From: an uncultured Olsenella sp.
GTDB taxonomy: Bacteria; Actinomycetota; Coriobacteriia; Coriobacteriales; Atopobiaceae
Direction of reading: 5' to 3'
DNA length: 64,000 nucleotides
Assembly: GCA_900314495.1 (NCBI GenBank)
Contig: OMVJ01000001.1
Span: 186,001 to 250,000, forward strand
Shown: positions 10,990 through 19,507 of the stretch, piece by piece
How the letters are laid out: each line of letters starts with the position of its first letter
How positions within the stretch are numbered: position 1 is the first letter of the stretch
The notes under the pieces: generated by a model
Told to the model about the DNA's origin: nothing
Databases searched by the model: none
The model's input: the letters and a program-made list of their open reading frames with translations, nothing else
Made by a program: the position numbers and the translations under genes

Positions 10990-12252
10990 CTAAATCAGGG
11001 AGTCTGGGTCGTTGGAGACCTCGGATTCAGACATGCTCATGAGCTTCTCGTGGATGCCGCAGTACCTGGAGCCGGGACGGGCCATGTTGCGGCACTGGAT
11101 GCCGGTGGGCCCCACGTACTCGCAGCGGTGCTCGTCGTCCAGGGCCTCGGGCTCGTCGTCCTCCACCTTGGTGACCTTGGGCATGTCGCTCATGATGTTG
11201 CGAGCAAGGCTCTCGTTCTTGATGTCGATGTGGTAGCCGGTGAGGCGGGCCGCCAGGCGGGCGTTCTGGCCCTCCTTGCCAATGGCCAGGGACAGCTGGT
11301 CGTCAGGCACGATGACGGTGGCGTAGCTGTTCTCCTCGTCCACCAGCACGCGGGAGACGCGCGCCGGGGAGAGGGCGTTGGCCACGCAGCGGGCCGGGTC
11401 GTCGCTCCACAGGACAACGTCCACGCGCTCGCCGCGCAGCTCGGAGACAACGGTGCGCACGCGGCTGCCCTTGGGGCCGACGCAGGCGCCCACGGGGTCC
11501 AGCCTGTCATCCATGGAGCTCACGGCCACCTTGGAGCGGATGCCCGGCTCGCGCGCGACGGAGCGAACCTCCACCACGCCGTCGTAGACCTCGGGCACCT
11601 CGAGCTCGAACAGACGACGCAGCAGGTCAGGGTGGGTGCGGCTGATGACGATGGAGGGACGCTGGCGCTCGCCGCGAATGGGCTGGGCGGTGCTGTTGGG
11701 GTCGCGCACGTCGATGATGATGGCGCGGATGCGCTGGTTGTGGGTGTAGTGCTCGCCCGCCGGGCGCTCGTTGCGCTCCTCCGGGTAGCGGCGCTGGTCA
11801 AAGTGGGGCAGCTCCGCCTCCACGCCCTCGCGAATCTTCACGATGGTGAAGTCGGGCGTGGACTGCAGCACGGTGCCCGTGATGATGTCGCCGATGCGCT
11901 GCGAGAACTCCTCGAAGATCTGCTGGCGGCCGGCGTTGCGCACGATGGCGGCAATCTCCGCCTTGGCGTGCTGGGCGGCAATGCGGCTGGTGTCCTTGGG
12001 GGTCACGTCAATCTCGTCGAACTCCGTGAACTCGCCCGTCTCGTCGTCCCAGGAGTCGTCCACGGGCTCCAGCCTGTACACGTACACCTTGCCGGTTGCG
12101 CGGTCGATGGTTACCTTGGCGCCCCAGTCCATGTGCATGACGTCCGCGTAGGACTTGGCCAGCGACTGCTCCAGGCGGTCCAGCAGATAGAGCTCGTCAA
12201 TGTGCTTCTCCTGGCAAAGCGCCATGAGCGCTTCCATCATCTCTGATGCCAT
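10990..12252 (-). CDS. nusA: Transcription termination/antitermination factor NusA with C-terminal Cys/His motif
   Basis: NusA binds RNA polymerase and nascent RNA to modulate pausing, termination and antitermination. The 420 residues comprise the N-terminal polymerase-binding domain, an S1 domain (GDIITGTVLQSTPDF) and two KH domains (DPVGACVGPKGSRV; LSLAIGKEGQNARLAARLTG). After the KH domains a short tail contains CEYVGPTGIQC and then GSRYCGIHE, i.e. C-x9-C-x9-C-x2-H spacing. This resembles a small zinc-knuckle unit found in unrelated proteins and is not part of textbook NusA. The start ATG has AAAGGA upstream, 21 bp after rimP. The next gene is infB; ylxR is absent. Confidence 0.96.
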   Translation of the reverse strand: MASEMMEALMALCQEKHIDELYLLDRLEQSLAKSYADVMHMDWGAKVTIDRATGKVYVYRLEPVDDSWDDETGEFTEFDEIDVTPKDTSRIAAQHAKAEIAAIVRNAGRQQIFEEFSQRIGDIITGTVLQSTPDFTIVKIREGVEAELPHFDQRRYPEERNERPAGEHYTHNQRIRAIIIDVRDPNSTAQPIRGERQRPSIVISRTHPDLLRRLFELEVPEVYDGVVEVRSVAREPGIRSKVAVSSMDDRLDPVGACVGPKGSRVRTVVSELRGERVDVVLWSDDPARCVANALSPARVSRVLVDEENSYATVIVPDDQLSLAIGKEGQNARLAARLTGYHIDIKNESLARNIMSDMPKVTKVEDDEPEALDDEHRCEYVGPTGIQCRNMARPGSRYCGIHEKLMSMSESEVSNDPDSLI

Positions 12253-12273
12253 TCGGTGATTCCTTTCCCGTCG

Positions 12274-12777
12274 TTACTTGCGCTTCTTGCCGGGCTTTGC
12301 CGGAGCGTCGAAGTTAGGCTTGATCTTGCACTTCTTGACCTCGTCAAGAGAGAAGGCGTGGGGGCCGTCGTCGCACGAAAGCTGCACCTTGCCGTCCGAG
12401 AAGCCCTCCAGCCGGCCGGTGAAGCGCCTGCGCCCCTCGTAGCCGTTGGTGGTGAGCTCCACGTCCTGGCCGGCGAAGCGCACGAAGTCGCGCTCCCGCC
12501 GCAGCGGCCGTGCCAGCCCCGGGGAGGACACCTCCAGCGTGTAGGCGCCGGGGAAGGGGTCCAACTCGTCCAGGGCGGCGGAGATCCACTCGTTCTGCAC
12601 GGCCACCTCGTCCAGCGAGATGGTGCCCGCGGACTCGTCGGCATTGTCGATGCGCACGCGCACGACCGGCGCCTTGCTGGTGCCGACTACCTCCACGTCC
12701 ACGATGTCCACGCCGTGCCCGGGCGCCTGCGCCTCCAAGAAACCCAGCAGCCTGTTTACCAGCGAATCCTCCGCCAC
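12274..12777 (-). CDS. rimP: Ribosome maturation factor RimP
   Basis: RimP assists 30S subunit assembly. The 167-residue protein shows the N-terminal alpha/beta domain and the conserved block YTLEVSSPGLARPLRRERDF, followed by a C-terminal SH3-like domain. A basic tail (PAKPGKKRK) ends it. It starts with GTG with GTGAGGTG upstream. It is the first gene of the nus/inf operon and is preceded by a promoter (12865-12893) and a strong hairpin (12801-12836). The rimP-nusA pairing is nearly universal. Confidence 0.95.
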   Translation of the reverse strand: MAEDSLVNRLLGFLEAQAPGHGVDIVDVEVVGTSKAPVVRVRIDNADESAGTISLDEVAVQNEWISAALDELDPFPGAYTLEVSSPGLARPLRRERDFVRFAGQDVELTTNGYEGRRRFTGRLEGFSDGKVQLSCDDGPHAFSLDEVKKCKIKPNFDAPAKPGKKRK

Positions 12778-12800
12778 GCCAGCCGCACCTCACCTTCACA

Positions 12801-12836
12801 GAAAAGGAAGCGGGGCCGACGTGCAGCCCCACTTCC
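12801..12836 (-). promoter_or_regulatory. Terminator-like hairpin in the rimP leader (candidate attenuator)
   Basis: On the minus strand AAGGAAGTGGGGC and GCCCCGCTTCCTT form a long, nearly perfect stem with a 9-nt loop and are followed by TTTTCTG. The hairpin lies between the operon promoter and the rimP start, about 25 nt before the start codon, so it cannot be the terminator of the upstream amt gene, which has its own at 12995-13022. Premature termination in the nusA operon leader is a plausible feedback point because NusA itself acts on hairpin terminators; that link is inference. Confidence 0.65.
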
Positions 12837-12864
12837 TTCACACAAGCAGTACATTACGAAGACA

Positions 12865-12893
12865 AATCTACCCCATGCCGGGATTCTCGTCAA
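12865..12893 (-). promoter_or_regulatory. Sigma-70 promoter of the rimP-nusA-infB-...-rpoD operon
   Basis: On the minus strand TTGACG (12888-12893) and TAGATT (12865-12870) are separated by exactly 17 bp. Transcription would start near 12858, giving a leader of about 80 nt that contains the hairpin at 12801-12836. Confidence 0.72.
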
Positions 12894-12994
12894 TATCCAC
12901 ACACAAAGTGCGATTCCGCGGCTGGTCACAGGGGGTGCCTGGCAGGCTGGCGTGGGTGCGCGGGCCCACCAGAACCGCCACTACGGACAAGAAA

Positions 12995-13022
12995 GGGGCG
13001 GGTGGGAGACCCCACCCGCCCC
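12995..13022 (-). terminator. Rho-independent terminator of the amt-PII gene
   Basis: GGGGCGGGTGGG (12995-13006) and CCCACCCGCCCC (13011-13022) form a perfect 12-bp stem with a 4-nt loop, followed on the minus strand by TTTCTTGTC. It lies 35 bp past the stop codon. Confidence 0.88.
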
Positions 13023-13057
13023 GACGAACGGTAGCTACTCAGCCGCGAGCGTACGCG

Positions 13058-14800
13058 TTACTCGGTGTCCTGGTCAATGAGGGCAGCCAGGTCCTCCTCG
13101 CCCGTACGGACCTTGACCACGTGCTCCACGCCGTAGACGAAGATCTTGCCGTCGCCGATGTGGCCGGTGTACAGGACCTTCTTGGCCACGTCGATGATCT
13201 TCTGGGCGGCAATGTCACCCACGACGACCTCGCACTTGACCTTGGGCAGGAAGCGAGCGTCGACGGGCACGCCACGGTACATGGCGTTGGCGCCCTTCTG
13301 GATGCCGAAGCCGGTGACGTGGGAGACGGTCATGCCGGTGATGCCGGCCTTGCTGAGGGCGTCCTTGAGGGCGTCAACTGCAGAGGACTTGCACATGATG
13401 GTGATGTTGTGCATGGTGCCGGGCTTGCTGAGGTCAACCTCGCCAACCACGGGCACGGCGGCGCTGCGCTTGGCCTCGGAGGCCTTCTCGTACTCGGGCT
13501 CGCCCAGGTCGGTGCCCTCGTTGGGGTTGCGGACGGAGAGGTCGGCGTAGGTCGGGTCGGTGATGGCGAAGCCGGAGTAGGCGGTGGGCAGGCCGTGCTC
13601 TGCGAAGTCAAGGCCGTCGATCTCGATCTGCTCGGAGACGCGCAGGCCAACGAACTTGTCGATGAGCTTGAAGATGACGAACATGATGGCCAGGACGTAG
13701 GCGCCGACGGCGATGACGCCGAGGGCCTGGATGCCCAGCTGCGTGAAGCCGCCACCGTAGAAGAGGCCGAGGCCCACGCCGTCAGCACCGGTGCTGAAGA
13801 GGCCAACCGCCAGGGTGCCCCAGATGCCGTTGACGCAGTGGACGGAGACGGCGCCCACGGGGTCGTCGATCTTGGCAACCTTGTCGAAGAACTCGACGGA
13901 GAGGACCACGATGATGCCGGCAACGAGGCCGATGAAGAAGGCACCGACGGGGTCGACGCAGTCGCAGGGAGCAGTGATGGCGACGAGGCCAGCCAGGGAA
14001 GCGTTGAAGGTGAGGGACACGTCGGGCTTGCCGTAGCGGACCCAGGTGAAGATCATGGCCGTGAGGGTGGCGACGGCGGCGGCGAGGTTGGTGTTGAAGG
14101 CAATGAGGCCGGCGGAAATCATGGTCTCGTCACCGGTGAGGGAGACGGTGGAGCCGGCGTTGAAGCCGAACCAGCAGAACCAAAGGACGAAGACGCCGAG
14201 GGCCATGGCGGTCATGTTGTGGCCCAGGATGGCGCGGGGGTTGCCGTCCTTGTCGTACTTGCCAATGCGGGGACCGAGCATCCAGGCGCCAAGCATGGCG
14301 GTGATGCCACCGACGAAGTGGACTGCCAGGGAGCCGGCGAAGTCATGGCCGCCGATCTGGGAGAACCAGCCGCCGCCCCAGATCCAGTGACCGGAGATGG
14401 GGTACACGATGAGGGAGATGGCAGCGGAATACAGGCAGTAGGCCTTGAAGTTGGTGCGCTCTGCCATGGAGCCGGAGACGATGGTTGCGGCGGTTGCGCA
14501 GAAGACCGTCTGGAAGATGGCGTAGACCCAGACCGGCAGCGACGTGACGGAGCTGTAGTCGCCCTGGATGAGCGGGTCGAACGCGCCGATGAGGGCACCA
14601 GTGCCTCCGAACATGATGCCGAAGCCAACGATCCAGTAGCATGGCGTGCCGATGCAGAAGTCCATGAGGTTCTTCATGAGAATGTTGCCCGTGTTCTTTG
14701 CACGGGTGAGGCCCGCCTCGCAGAGGGCAAAGCCCGCCTGCATGAAGTAGACCAGGAACGCGCCCAAGAGCGTCCAACCAACGTCCACAGAAGTAAACAT
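13058..14800 (-). CDS. amt: Ammonium transporter (Amt) fused to a PII signalling domain
   Basis: The 580-residue protein joins an Amt/Rh-type ammonium channel of about 435 residues to a complete PII domain at residues 463-580. The Amt part begins without a long leader (MFTSVDVGWTLLGAF). It has the expected transmembrane pattern and keeps both pore histidine contexts (AVHFVGG and VHCVNG). The PII part has TGFGIQKG, FLPKVKCEVVV, TGHIGDGKIFV and VRTGE. Numbered as in E. coli GlnB, Gln39, Tyr46 and Lys58 are present, but position 51, the usual uridylylated or adenylylated tyrosine, is valine. Gating by ATP/ADP/2-oxoglutarate binding without covalent modification is therefore likely. The ATG at 14800 follows GGAGGCAGGT. 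It is a single-gene unit between two terminators. Confidence 0.95.
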   Translation of the reverse strand: MFTSVDVGWTLLGAFLVYFMQAGFALCEAGLTRAKNTGNILMKNLMDFCIGTPCYWIVGFGIMFGGTGALIGAFDPLIQGDYSSVTSLPVWVYAIFQTVFCATAATIVSGSMAERTNFKAYCLYSAAISLIVYPISGHWIWGGGWFSQIGGHDFAGSLAVHFVGGITAMLGAWMLGPRIGKYDKDGNPRAILGHNMTAMALGVFVLWFCWFGFNAGSTVSLTGDETMISAGLIAFNTNLAAAVATLTAMIFTWVRYGKPDVSLTFNASLAGLVAITAPCDCVDPVGAFFIGLVAGIIVVLSVEFFDKVAKIDDPVGAVSVHCVNGIWGTLAVGLFSTGADGVGLGLFYGGGFTQLGIQALGVIAVGAYVLAIMFVIFKLIDKFVGLRVSEQIEIDGLDFAEHGLPTAYSGFAITDPTYADLSVRNPNEGTDLGEPEYEKASEAKRSAAVPVVGEVDLSKPGTMHNITIMCKSSAVDALKDALSKAGITGMTVSHVTGFGIQKGANAMYRGVPVDARFLPKVKCEVVVGDIAAQKIIDVAKKVLYTGHIGDGKIFVYGVEHVVKVRTGEEDLAALIDQDTE

Positions 14801-15102
14801 ACCTGCCTCCTTCGTATATATGCGAGCGGGTATGGGGCTTCTCCGTTTGTCCCAAGGGCACCCGCGCGCTTCCAACGAACGAGGACAAGATGCCATTTGG
14901 CATTCAGATTCCGTCTGGCGACGGGGATTGTTTCACGGCCTCGCAAGCGCTTTTGAATCCGCCCGAAATATTTGTCAAACGTGTTACCTACGTGTTCCAA
15001 TTGTGAATTTGCCGCGTTTCAAACGGTGACGCGGAACGTTTCCGTAGGAAATCGTTCCGCTTGCCGAAATATTGCACCTTGCACGATTCATACACAAACA
15101 AG
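14801..15102 (-). promoter_or_regulatory. Upstream region of amt-PII, with a long palindrome at 15031-15060
   Basis: The region between the leuS terminator and amt contains no gene. GCGGAACGTTTCC (15031-15043) pairs with GGAAATCGTTCCGC (15047-15060), a 13-bp dyad with a single bulge. A second dyad (CCGCGT...ACGCGG) overlaps at 15012-15034. On the minus strand TTGACA follows the dyad downstream at about 14970 and could be a -35 element, although no good -10 is seen at 17 bp. The dyad is a candidate operator for nitrogen control; the regulator is unknown. Confidence 0.45.
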
Positions 15103-15127
15103 GCCGCCCCCGCAGTGCGGGGGCGGC
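15103..15127 (-). terminator. Rho-independent terminator of leuS
   Basis: GCCGCCCCCGC (15103-15113) and GCGGGGGCGGC (15117-15127) form a perfect 11-bp stem with a 3-nt loop, followed on the minus strand by CTTGTTTGTG. It is 40 bp downstream of the leuS stop. Confidence 0.85.
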
Positions 15128-15166
15128 TCGAGGCTCTGTAGCTATGTTGCCGGGCAGGGGCAGACG

Positions 15167-17731
15167 CTAGATGGCGACTATGTTCACCAGCCTGCCGGGC
15201 ACCACGATGACCTTCTTTATGGTCTTCCCCACCAGCTGGTCGGCCACGGCCTGCTTGGCCACGGCCTCCAGCTCGTCCTTGCTGGCGGTGGCGGAGACGT
15301 TCACGCGGGCACGGACCTTGCCCTTGATCTGAACGGCAATCTCCACCTCGTCGCTCTTGGCCTCCTCGGCGCTGAACGTGGGCCACGGCTCGTTGTAGGA
15401 GGAGGTGGTGCGGCCCAGGGCGCTGTGGAAGAGCTCCTCCGCCCAGTGGGGGCAGATGGGGGCCAGCATGCACACGATGTCGTGCGCGACGCGCACGCAG
15501 AGGGCGGCGTCCCGCTCCCCCGCCGGAACCTCGTTCACGTACTTGGAGGCGCCGTTCACCAGCTCCATGACGGCGGAGATGGCCGTGTTGAACTGGCCGC
15601 GGTCGAAGTCCTCCGTGCACTTGAGGCCAAACTCGTTGAGCTGGCGCCAGAGCTCGCGGTCCTTGCCCTTGAGGGCCTTGCTGTCAAGCTCGGCGGACGC
15701 GTCCGCACCCTGGGTCAGCAGCCACACGATGCGCCAGGCGCGCTTGATGAAGCGGTTGGCACCGGCAACGGCCTCCTCGTCCCAGTTGAAGTCCTTCTCG
15801 GCCGGGGCGATGAAAAGGATGGAAAGGCGCATGGTGTCCGCACCGTAGGGCCCGATGACGCTGGAGGGCGGCACGACGTTGCCCTTGGACTTTGACATGG
15901 TGTCGCCATTGGCGTCCTTCACCATGCCCTGGCACAGCAGGTTGGTGAAGGGCTCGTCCACGTCCACCATTCCCATGTCGCGCAGGACCTTGGTCCAGAA
16001 GCGGCTGTACAGCAGGTGCAGAATGGCGTGCTCGATGCCGCCAATGTAGTTGTCCACCGGCATCCAGCGGTCCACGGCCTCCTTGGAGAAGGGCGCCTGG
16101 TCGTTGTGGGGGTCACAATAGCGCAGGTAGTACCAGCTGGAGCAGGTAAAGGTGTCCATGGTGTCGGTGATGCGCTTGGCCGGCTTGCCGCACTTGGGGC
16201 AGGTGGTCTCGTAGAAGGGAGCGTACTCGGCCAGCGTGTCACCGGCGCCCAGGTCCAGGTCCTCCGGCAGGCGCACGGGAAGCTGGTCCTCGGGCACGGG
16301 CACGTCACCGCAGTCGTCGCAGTGGATCATGGGGATGGGGTTGCCCCAGTAGCGCTGGCGGCTGATGAGCCAGTCACGCAGGCGGAACTGCACCTTCACG
16401 CGGCCGCAGCCGTGGTCCTCCAGCCACTTCTGGATGGCCTCCACGCCCTCGGAGTGCTTGCCGCCCAGAAGGCCCGTGAACTCGCCGGACTGCACCAGGT
16501 AGCCCTCTGCGGCCATGGCCTGGTCCCAATCCACATTGGTGACGACCATGTCCTTCTGGTCCTTGAGCTGCTCGTAAAGGGGGTCGTCCTTCTGGCAGAT
16601 GATGGGCGGGATGTCCAGGCCGTACTTGCGGGCGAAGTCGAAGTCGCGCTGGTCGCCGCAGGGCACGCCCATGACGGCGCCGGTGCCGTAGTCAAGCAGC
16701 ACGTAGTCGGCAACCCACAGCGGGCAGGGCCTGCCGGTTATGGGGTTGATGACGTAGCGGCCGGTAAAGACGCCGTGCTTCTCGCGCGCGGAGCCCTGGC
16801 GGTCCACGCTACTGACCTTCTCCGTAGCGGCCTTGAGCTTGAGGAAGCCCTCCTCGTACTGGGTGCCGGCAACGAGCTCCGCGGCCAGGTCGCTCTCGGG
16901 CGGCAGGACCATGAAGCTGGTGCCGAAGAGGGTGTCCGCGCGGGTGGTGAAGACCGTGATGGTGCGGTCCGTGGGCGTCACGCCGTCCAGGTCCGCCAGC
17001 TTGAAGTCGATCTCCGCACCCTCGGAGCGGCCGATCCAGTTGCGCTGCTGGGCCTTCACGTTCTCGGGCCAGCCGGTCAGCTGGTCCAGGTCGTCCAGGA
17101 GCTCCTGGGCGTAGTCCGTGATCTTGAGGTACCACTGGCTGAGGTTGCGCTTCTCCGGCACGGAGCCGCAGCGCCAGCAGCGGCCCTCCACGACCTGCTC
17201 GTTGGCCAGGACCGTCTTGCAGGTGGGGCACCAGTTGACGGGAGAAGTGGCGCGGTAGGCAAGGCCGCGCTTCCACATCTGGATGAACATCCACTGGCCC
17301 CAGCGGTAGTACTCGGGGTCGCAGGTGTTAAACATGCGGTCATAGTCGTACGAGAAGCCCATGCGCTTCATGGTCTTCACGGCCTGGCCAATGTTCTGGT
17401 AGGTCCACTTGGCGGCCTGGGTGTTGTGCTTGATGGCTGCGTTCTCCGCCGGCAGGCCGAAAGCGTCGAAGCCCATGGGGTGCAGCACGTCGTAGCCGCG
17501 CATGCGGGCCTGGCGCGCCATGGCGTCGCCGATGGTGTAGTTGCGGGCGTGGCCCATGTGGAGGTCACCCGAGGGGTACGGGAACATCTCCAGCACATAC
17601 TTCTTGGGCTTGGAGGGATCGGTGTCAGTCTTGTAAAGATCCTCGTCCTCCCAGGCCTTCTGCCACTTGGTCTCTATTGCCTCGGCATTGTACTCGGGAA
17701 TGGCCGAGCTCTCGATTGCGCTTTCACTCAT
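15167..17731 (-). CDS. leuS: Leucyl-tRNA synthetase
   Basis: This class I synthetase charges tRNA-Leu. The 854-residue protein has the HIGH-type motif PYPSGDLHMGHARNY and an inserted editing (CP1) domain with DYGTGAVMGVP. Zinc-ribbon cysteine pairs lie in CPTC/CWRC and CPKC. The KMSKS loop is TMSKSKGN, followed by the anticodon-binding domain and a C-terminal domain ending VIVVPGRLVNIVAI. The ATG at 17731 matches the family N-terminus (MSESAIESSAIPEYN); 59 extra upstream codons in frame are non-homologous. It has its own promoter and terminator. No T-box was found upstream, unlike ileS. Confidence 0.98.
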   Translation of the reverse strand: MSESAIESSAIPEYNAEAIETKWQKAWEDEDLYKTDTDPSKPKKYVLEMFPYPSGDLHMGHARNYTIGDAMARQARMRGYDVLHPMGFDAFGLPAENAAIKHNTQAAKWTYQNIGQAVKTMKRMGFSYDYDRMFNTCDPEYYRWGQWMFIQMWKRGLAYRATSPVNWCPTCKTVLANEQVVEGRCWRCGSVPEKRNLSQWYLKITDYAQELLDDLDQLTGWPENVKAQQRNWIGRSEGAEIDFKLADLDGVTPTDRTITVFTTRADTLFGTSFMVLPPESDLAAELVAGTQYEEGFLKLKAATEKVSSVDRQGSAREKHGVFTGRYVINPITGRPCPLWVADYVLLDYGTGAVMGVPCGDQRDFDFARKYGLDIPPIICQKDDPLYEQLKDQKDMVVTNVDWDQAMAAEGYLVQSGEFTGLLGGKHSEGVEAIQKWLEDHGCGRVKVQFRLRDWLISRQRYWGNPIPMIHCDDCGDVPVPEDQLPVRLPEDLDLGAGDTLAEYAPFYETTCPKCGKPAKRITDTMDTFTCSSWYYLRYCDPHNDQAPFSKEAVDRWMPVDNYIGGIEHAILHLLYSRFWTKVLRDMGMVDVDEPFTNLLCQGMVKDANGDTMSKSKGNVVPPSSVIGPYGADTMRLSILFIAPAEKDFNWDEEAVAGANRFIKRAWRIVWLLTQGADASAELDSKALKGKDRELWRQLNEFGLKCTEDFDRGQFNTAISAVMELVNGASKYVNEVPAGERDAALCVRVAHDIVCMLAPICPHWAEELFHSALGRTTSSYNEPWPTFSAEEAKSDEVEIAVQIKGKVRARVNVSATASKDELEAVAKQAVADQLVGKTIKKVIVVPGRLVNIVAI

Positions 17732-17768
17732 ACAGAACGCCTTTCTTGCATGCGTACACATGCTGGTG

Positions 17769-17797
17769 AGTATAGCAGTATCGGCGGGGTGCGATAA
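17769..17797 (-). promoter_or_regulatory. Promoter of leuS with extended -10
   Basis: On the minus strand TGC-TATACT (-10 at 17769-17774) is preceded by a weak TTATCG at 17 bp (17792-17797). The leader would be only about 30 nt long. Confidence 0.62.
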
Positions 17798-17881
17798 TCC
17801 CCTCTTGCGCGGCGGAGGCCCGCACCCCTGGTGCCAGCCACCGGCACCGGGGCCTCCCCCACACCTGCAGAAACAAGAGGA

Positions 17882-17903
17882 GCCGTCGCGCCAGAGCGAC
17901 GGC
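17882..17903 (-). terminator. Terminator of the IMP dehydrogenase gene
   Basis: GCCGTCGC (17882-17889) pairs with GCGACGGC (17896-17903), and the minus strand continues TCCTCTTGTTTC. A second strong stem-loop (about 17815-17855, GAGGCCC...GGGCCTC with an internal GGTGCC/GGCACC stem) lies further downstream, ahead of the leuS promoter. Confidence 0.75.
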
Positions 17904-17935
17904 CCCAAATCAACCGTAGGTTATGGCCAGCGCCA

Positions 17936-19447
17936 CTAGCGGAAGTTCATGTCGGTGTTGCTGTCCTTTAGGATGACGTCGTGCGCGCCGCCCTCCACCA
18001 GCGAGGTGGCGGAGACCAGCGTGATCTTTGCCTTGTCGCGCAGCTCGGGCAGGTTGAGGGCGCCGCAGTTGCACATGGTGGAGCGAACCTTGGTGAGAGA
18101 GCTCTCCACGTTGTCCTTGAGCGGGCCGGCGTAGGGCACGTAGGAGTCCACGCCCTCCACGAAGGACATGCCCTTCTTGCCGCCCAGGTCGTAGCGCTGC
18201 CAGTTGCGGGCACGCGCGGAGCCCTCGCCCCAGTACTCCTTCACGTAGGAGCCGTTCACGTTGAGGCGACGGGTCGGGGACTCGTCAAAGCGGGCGAAGT
18301 AGCGGCCCAGCATCAGGAAGTCGGCGCCCATGGCCAGGGCCAGCGTCATGTGGTAGTCGTACACGATGCCGCCGTCGGAGCATACGGGCACGTAGATGCC
18401 AGTCTCGCGGTAGTAGCGGTCGCGCTCCGCGCAGACGTCGATGAGGGCGGAAGCCTGGCCGCGGCCGATGCCCTTCTGCTCGCGCGTGATGCAGATGGAG
18501 CCGCCGCCGATGCCCACCTTCACGAAGTCGGCGCCGCAGTCTGCCAGGAAGCGGAAGCCGTCCGCGTCCACCACGTTGCCGGCGCCAACCTTTACGGCGT
18601 CACCGTAGTGCTCGCGAATCCACTCGATGGTCAGCTTCTGCCACTCGGAGTAGCCCTCCGAGGAGTCGATGCAGAGCACGTCCGCACCGGCGTCCACCAG
18701 CAGGGGAACGCGCTCCGCGTAGTCACGCGTGTTGATGCCGGCACCCACCACGTAGCGCTTGTGCTCGTCCAGGAGCTCGTCGGGGTTGGACTTGTGGGAG
18801 TCGTAGTCCTTGCGGAAGACGATGGAGGACAGGTTGCCCTCCGCCGTCACGATGGGCAGGGCGTTGAGCTTGTTGGCCCAGATGATGTCGTTGCAGTCGT
18901 GCAGGGAGGTGCCCTCCGTGGCGGTGATCAGCTTCTCCGCCGGGGTCATGAACTCAGAGACCCTCTTGGCGCGGTCGTCTCGGGAAAGGCGGTAGTCGCG
19001 GGAGGTCACGATGCCAACCAGCTTGCCGTGGGCGCTGCCGTCCTCCGTGACGGGCATGGTGGAGTGGCCCGTGCGCTCCTTGAGCTCAATGACGTCCGCA
19101 AGGGTCATCTCGGGCGTGAGGGTGGAGTCCGAGGCGACGAAGCCAGCCTTGTAGCTCTTGACCTCGCGCACCATGGCGGCCTCCTGCTCCGGCGTCTGGG
19201 AGCCGTAGATGAAGGAGACACCGCCCTCCTGCGCGAGCGCCACGGCCAGCTTGGGGCCGGAAACCGCCTGCATGATGGCGGAAACCATGGGGATGTTCAG
19301 CTTGAGCGAGGGCTCCTCGCCCTTGCGGAAACGCACCAGCGGAGTCTCAAGCGAGACGTTCGCAGGGATGTTCTCGTGCGAGGAGTAGCCAGGGACCAGT
19401 AGATACTCAGAGAAGGTGTGGGACTCCCCTTCGAAGAACGTTGCCAT
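17936..19447 (-). CDS. guaB: Inosine-5'-monophosphate dehydrogenase, Tritrichomonas-like type
   Basis: The enzyme oxidises IMP to XMP, the committed step to GMP. The 503-residue protein contains the TIM barrel with an inserted CBS pair (about 100-220). The catalytic loop is [18 protein letters not shown] with Cys319, and the flap carries GRYFARF and [11 protein letters not shown]. Its sequence closely parallels, from memory, the parasite Tritrichomonas foetus IMPDH, which also has 503 residues. Cys319, Lys310, Arg382 and Glu431 fall at identical positions. Typical bacterial GuaB has GPGSIC-T-R instead. The ATG at 19447 is preceded by AGGAG; the ORF extends 8 codons further but without family match. 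It is a single-gene unit. Confidence 0.93.
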   Translation of the reverse strand: MATFFEGESHTFSEYLLVPGYSSHENIPANVSLETPLVRFRKGEEPSLKLNIPMVSAIMQAVSGPKLAVALAQEGGVSFIYGSQTPEQEAAMVREVKSYKAGFVASDSTLTPEMTLADVIELKERTGHSTMPVTEDGSAHGKLVGIVTSRDYRLSRDDRAKRVSEFMTPAEKLITATEGTSLHDCNDIIWANKLNALPIVTAEGNLSSIVFRKDYDSHKSNPDELLDEHKRYVVGAGINTRDYAERVPLLVDAGADVLCIDSSEGYSEWQKLTIEWIREHYGDAVKVGAGNVVDADGFRFLADCGADFVKVGIGGGSICITREQKGIGRGQASALIDVCAERDRYYRETGIYVPVCSDGGIVYDYHMTLALAMGADFLMLGRYFARFDESPTRRLNVNGSYVKEYWGEGSARARNWQRYDLGGKKGMSFVEGVDSYVPYAGPLKDNVESSLTKVRSTMCNCGALNLPELRDKAKITLVSATSLVEGGAHDVILKDSNTDMNFR

Positions 19448-19507
19448 ATTAATGGGCTCCTTTCGCCGCAAAACGCTTGCACTCCGAAGAACTTTTGGGT
19501 TGGGAGA

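Noticed and set aside
13058-14800. Amt followed by a separate glnK gene
   Set aside because: The frame is continuous through both domains with no stop or start between them, so this is a single fusion protein.
17732-17935. T-box upstream of leuS
   Set aside because: No GGGTGG-type antiterminator motif or specifier loop is present, and the extended -10 lies only about 38 bp from the start codon, leaving no room.
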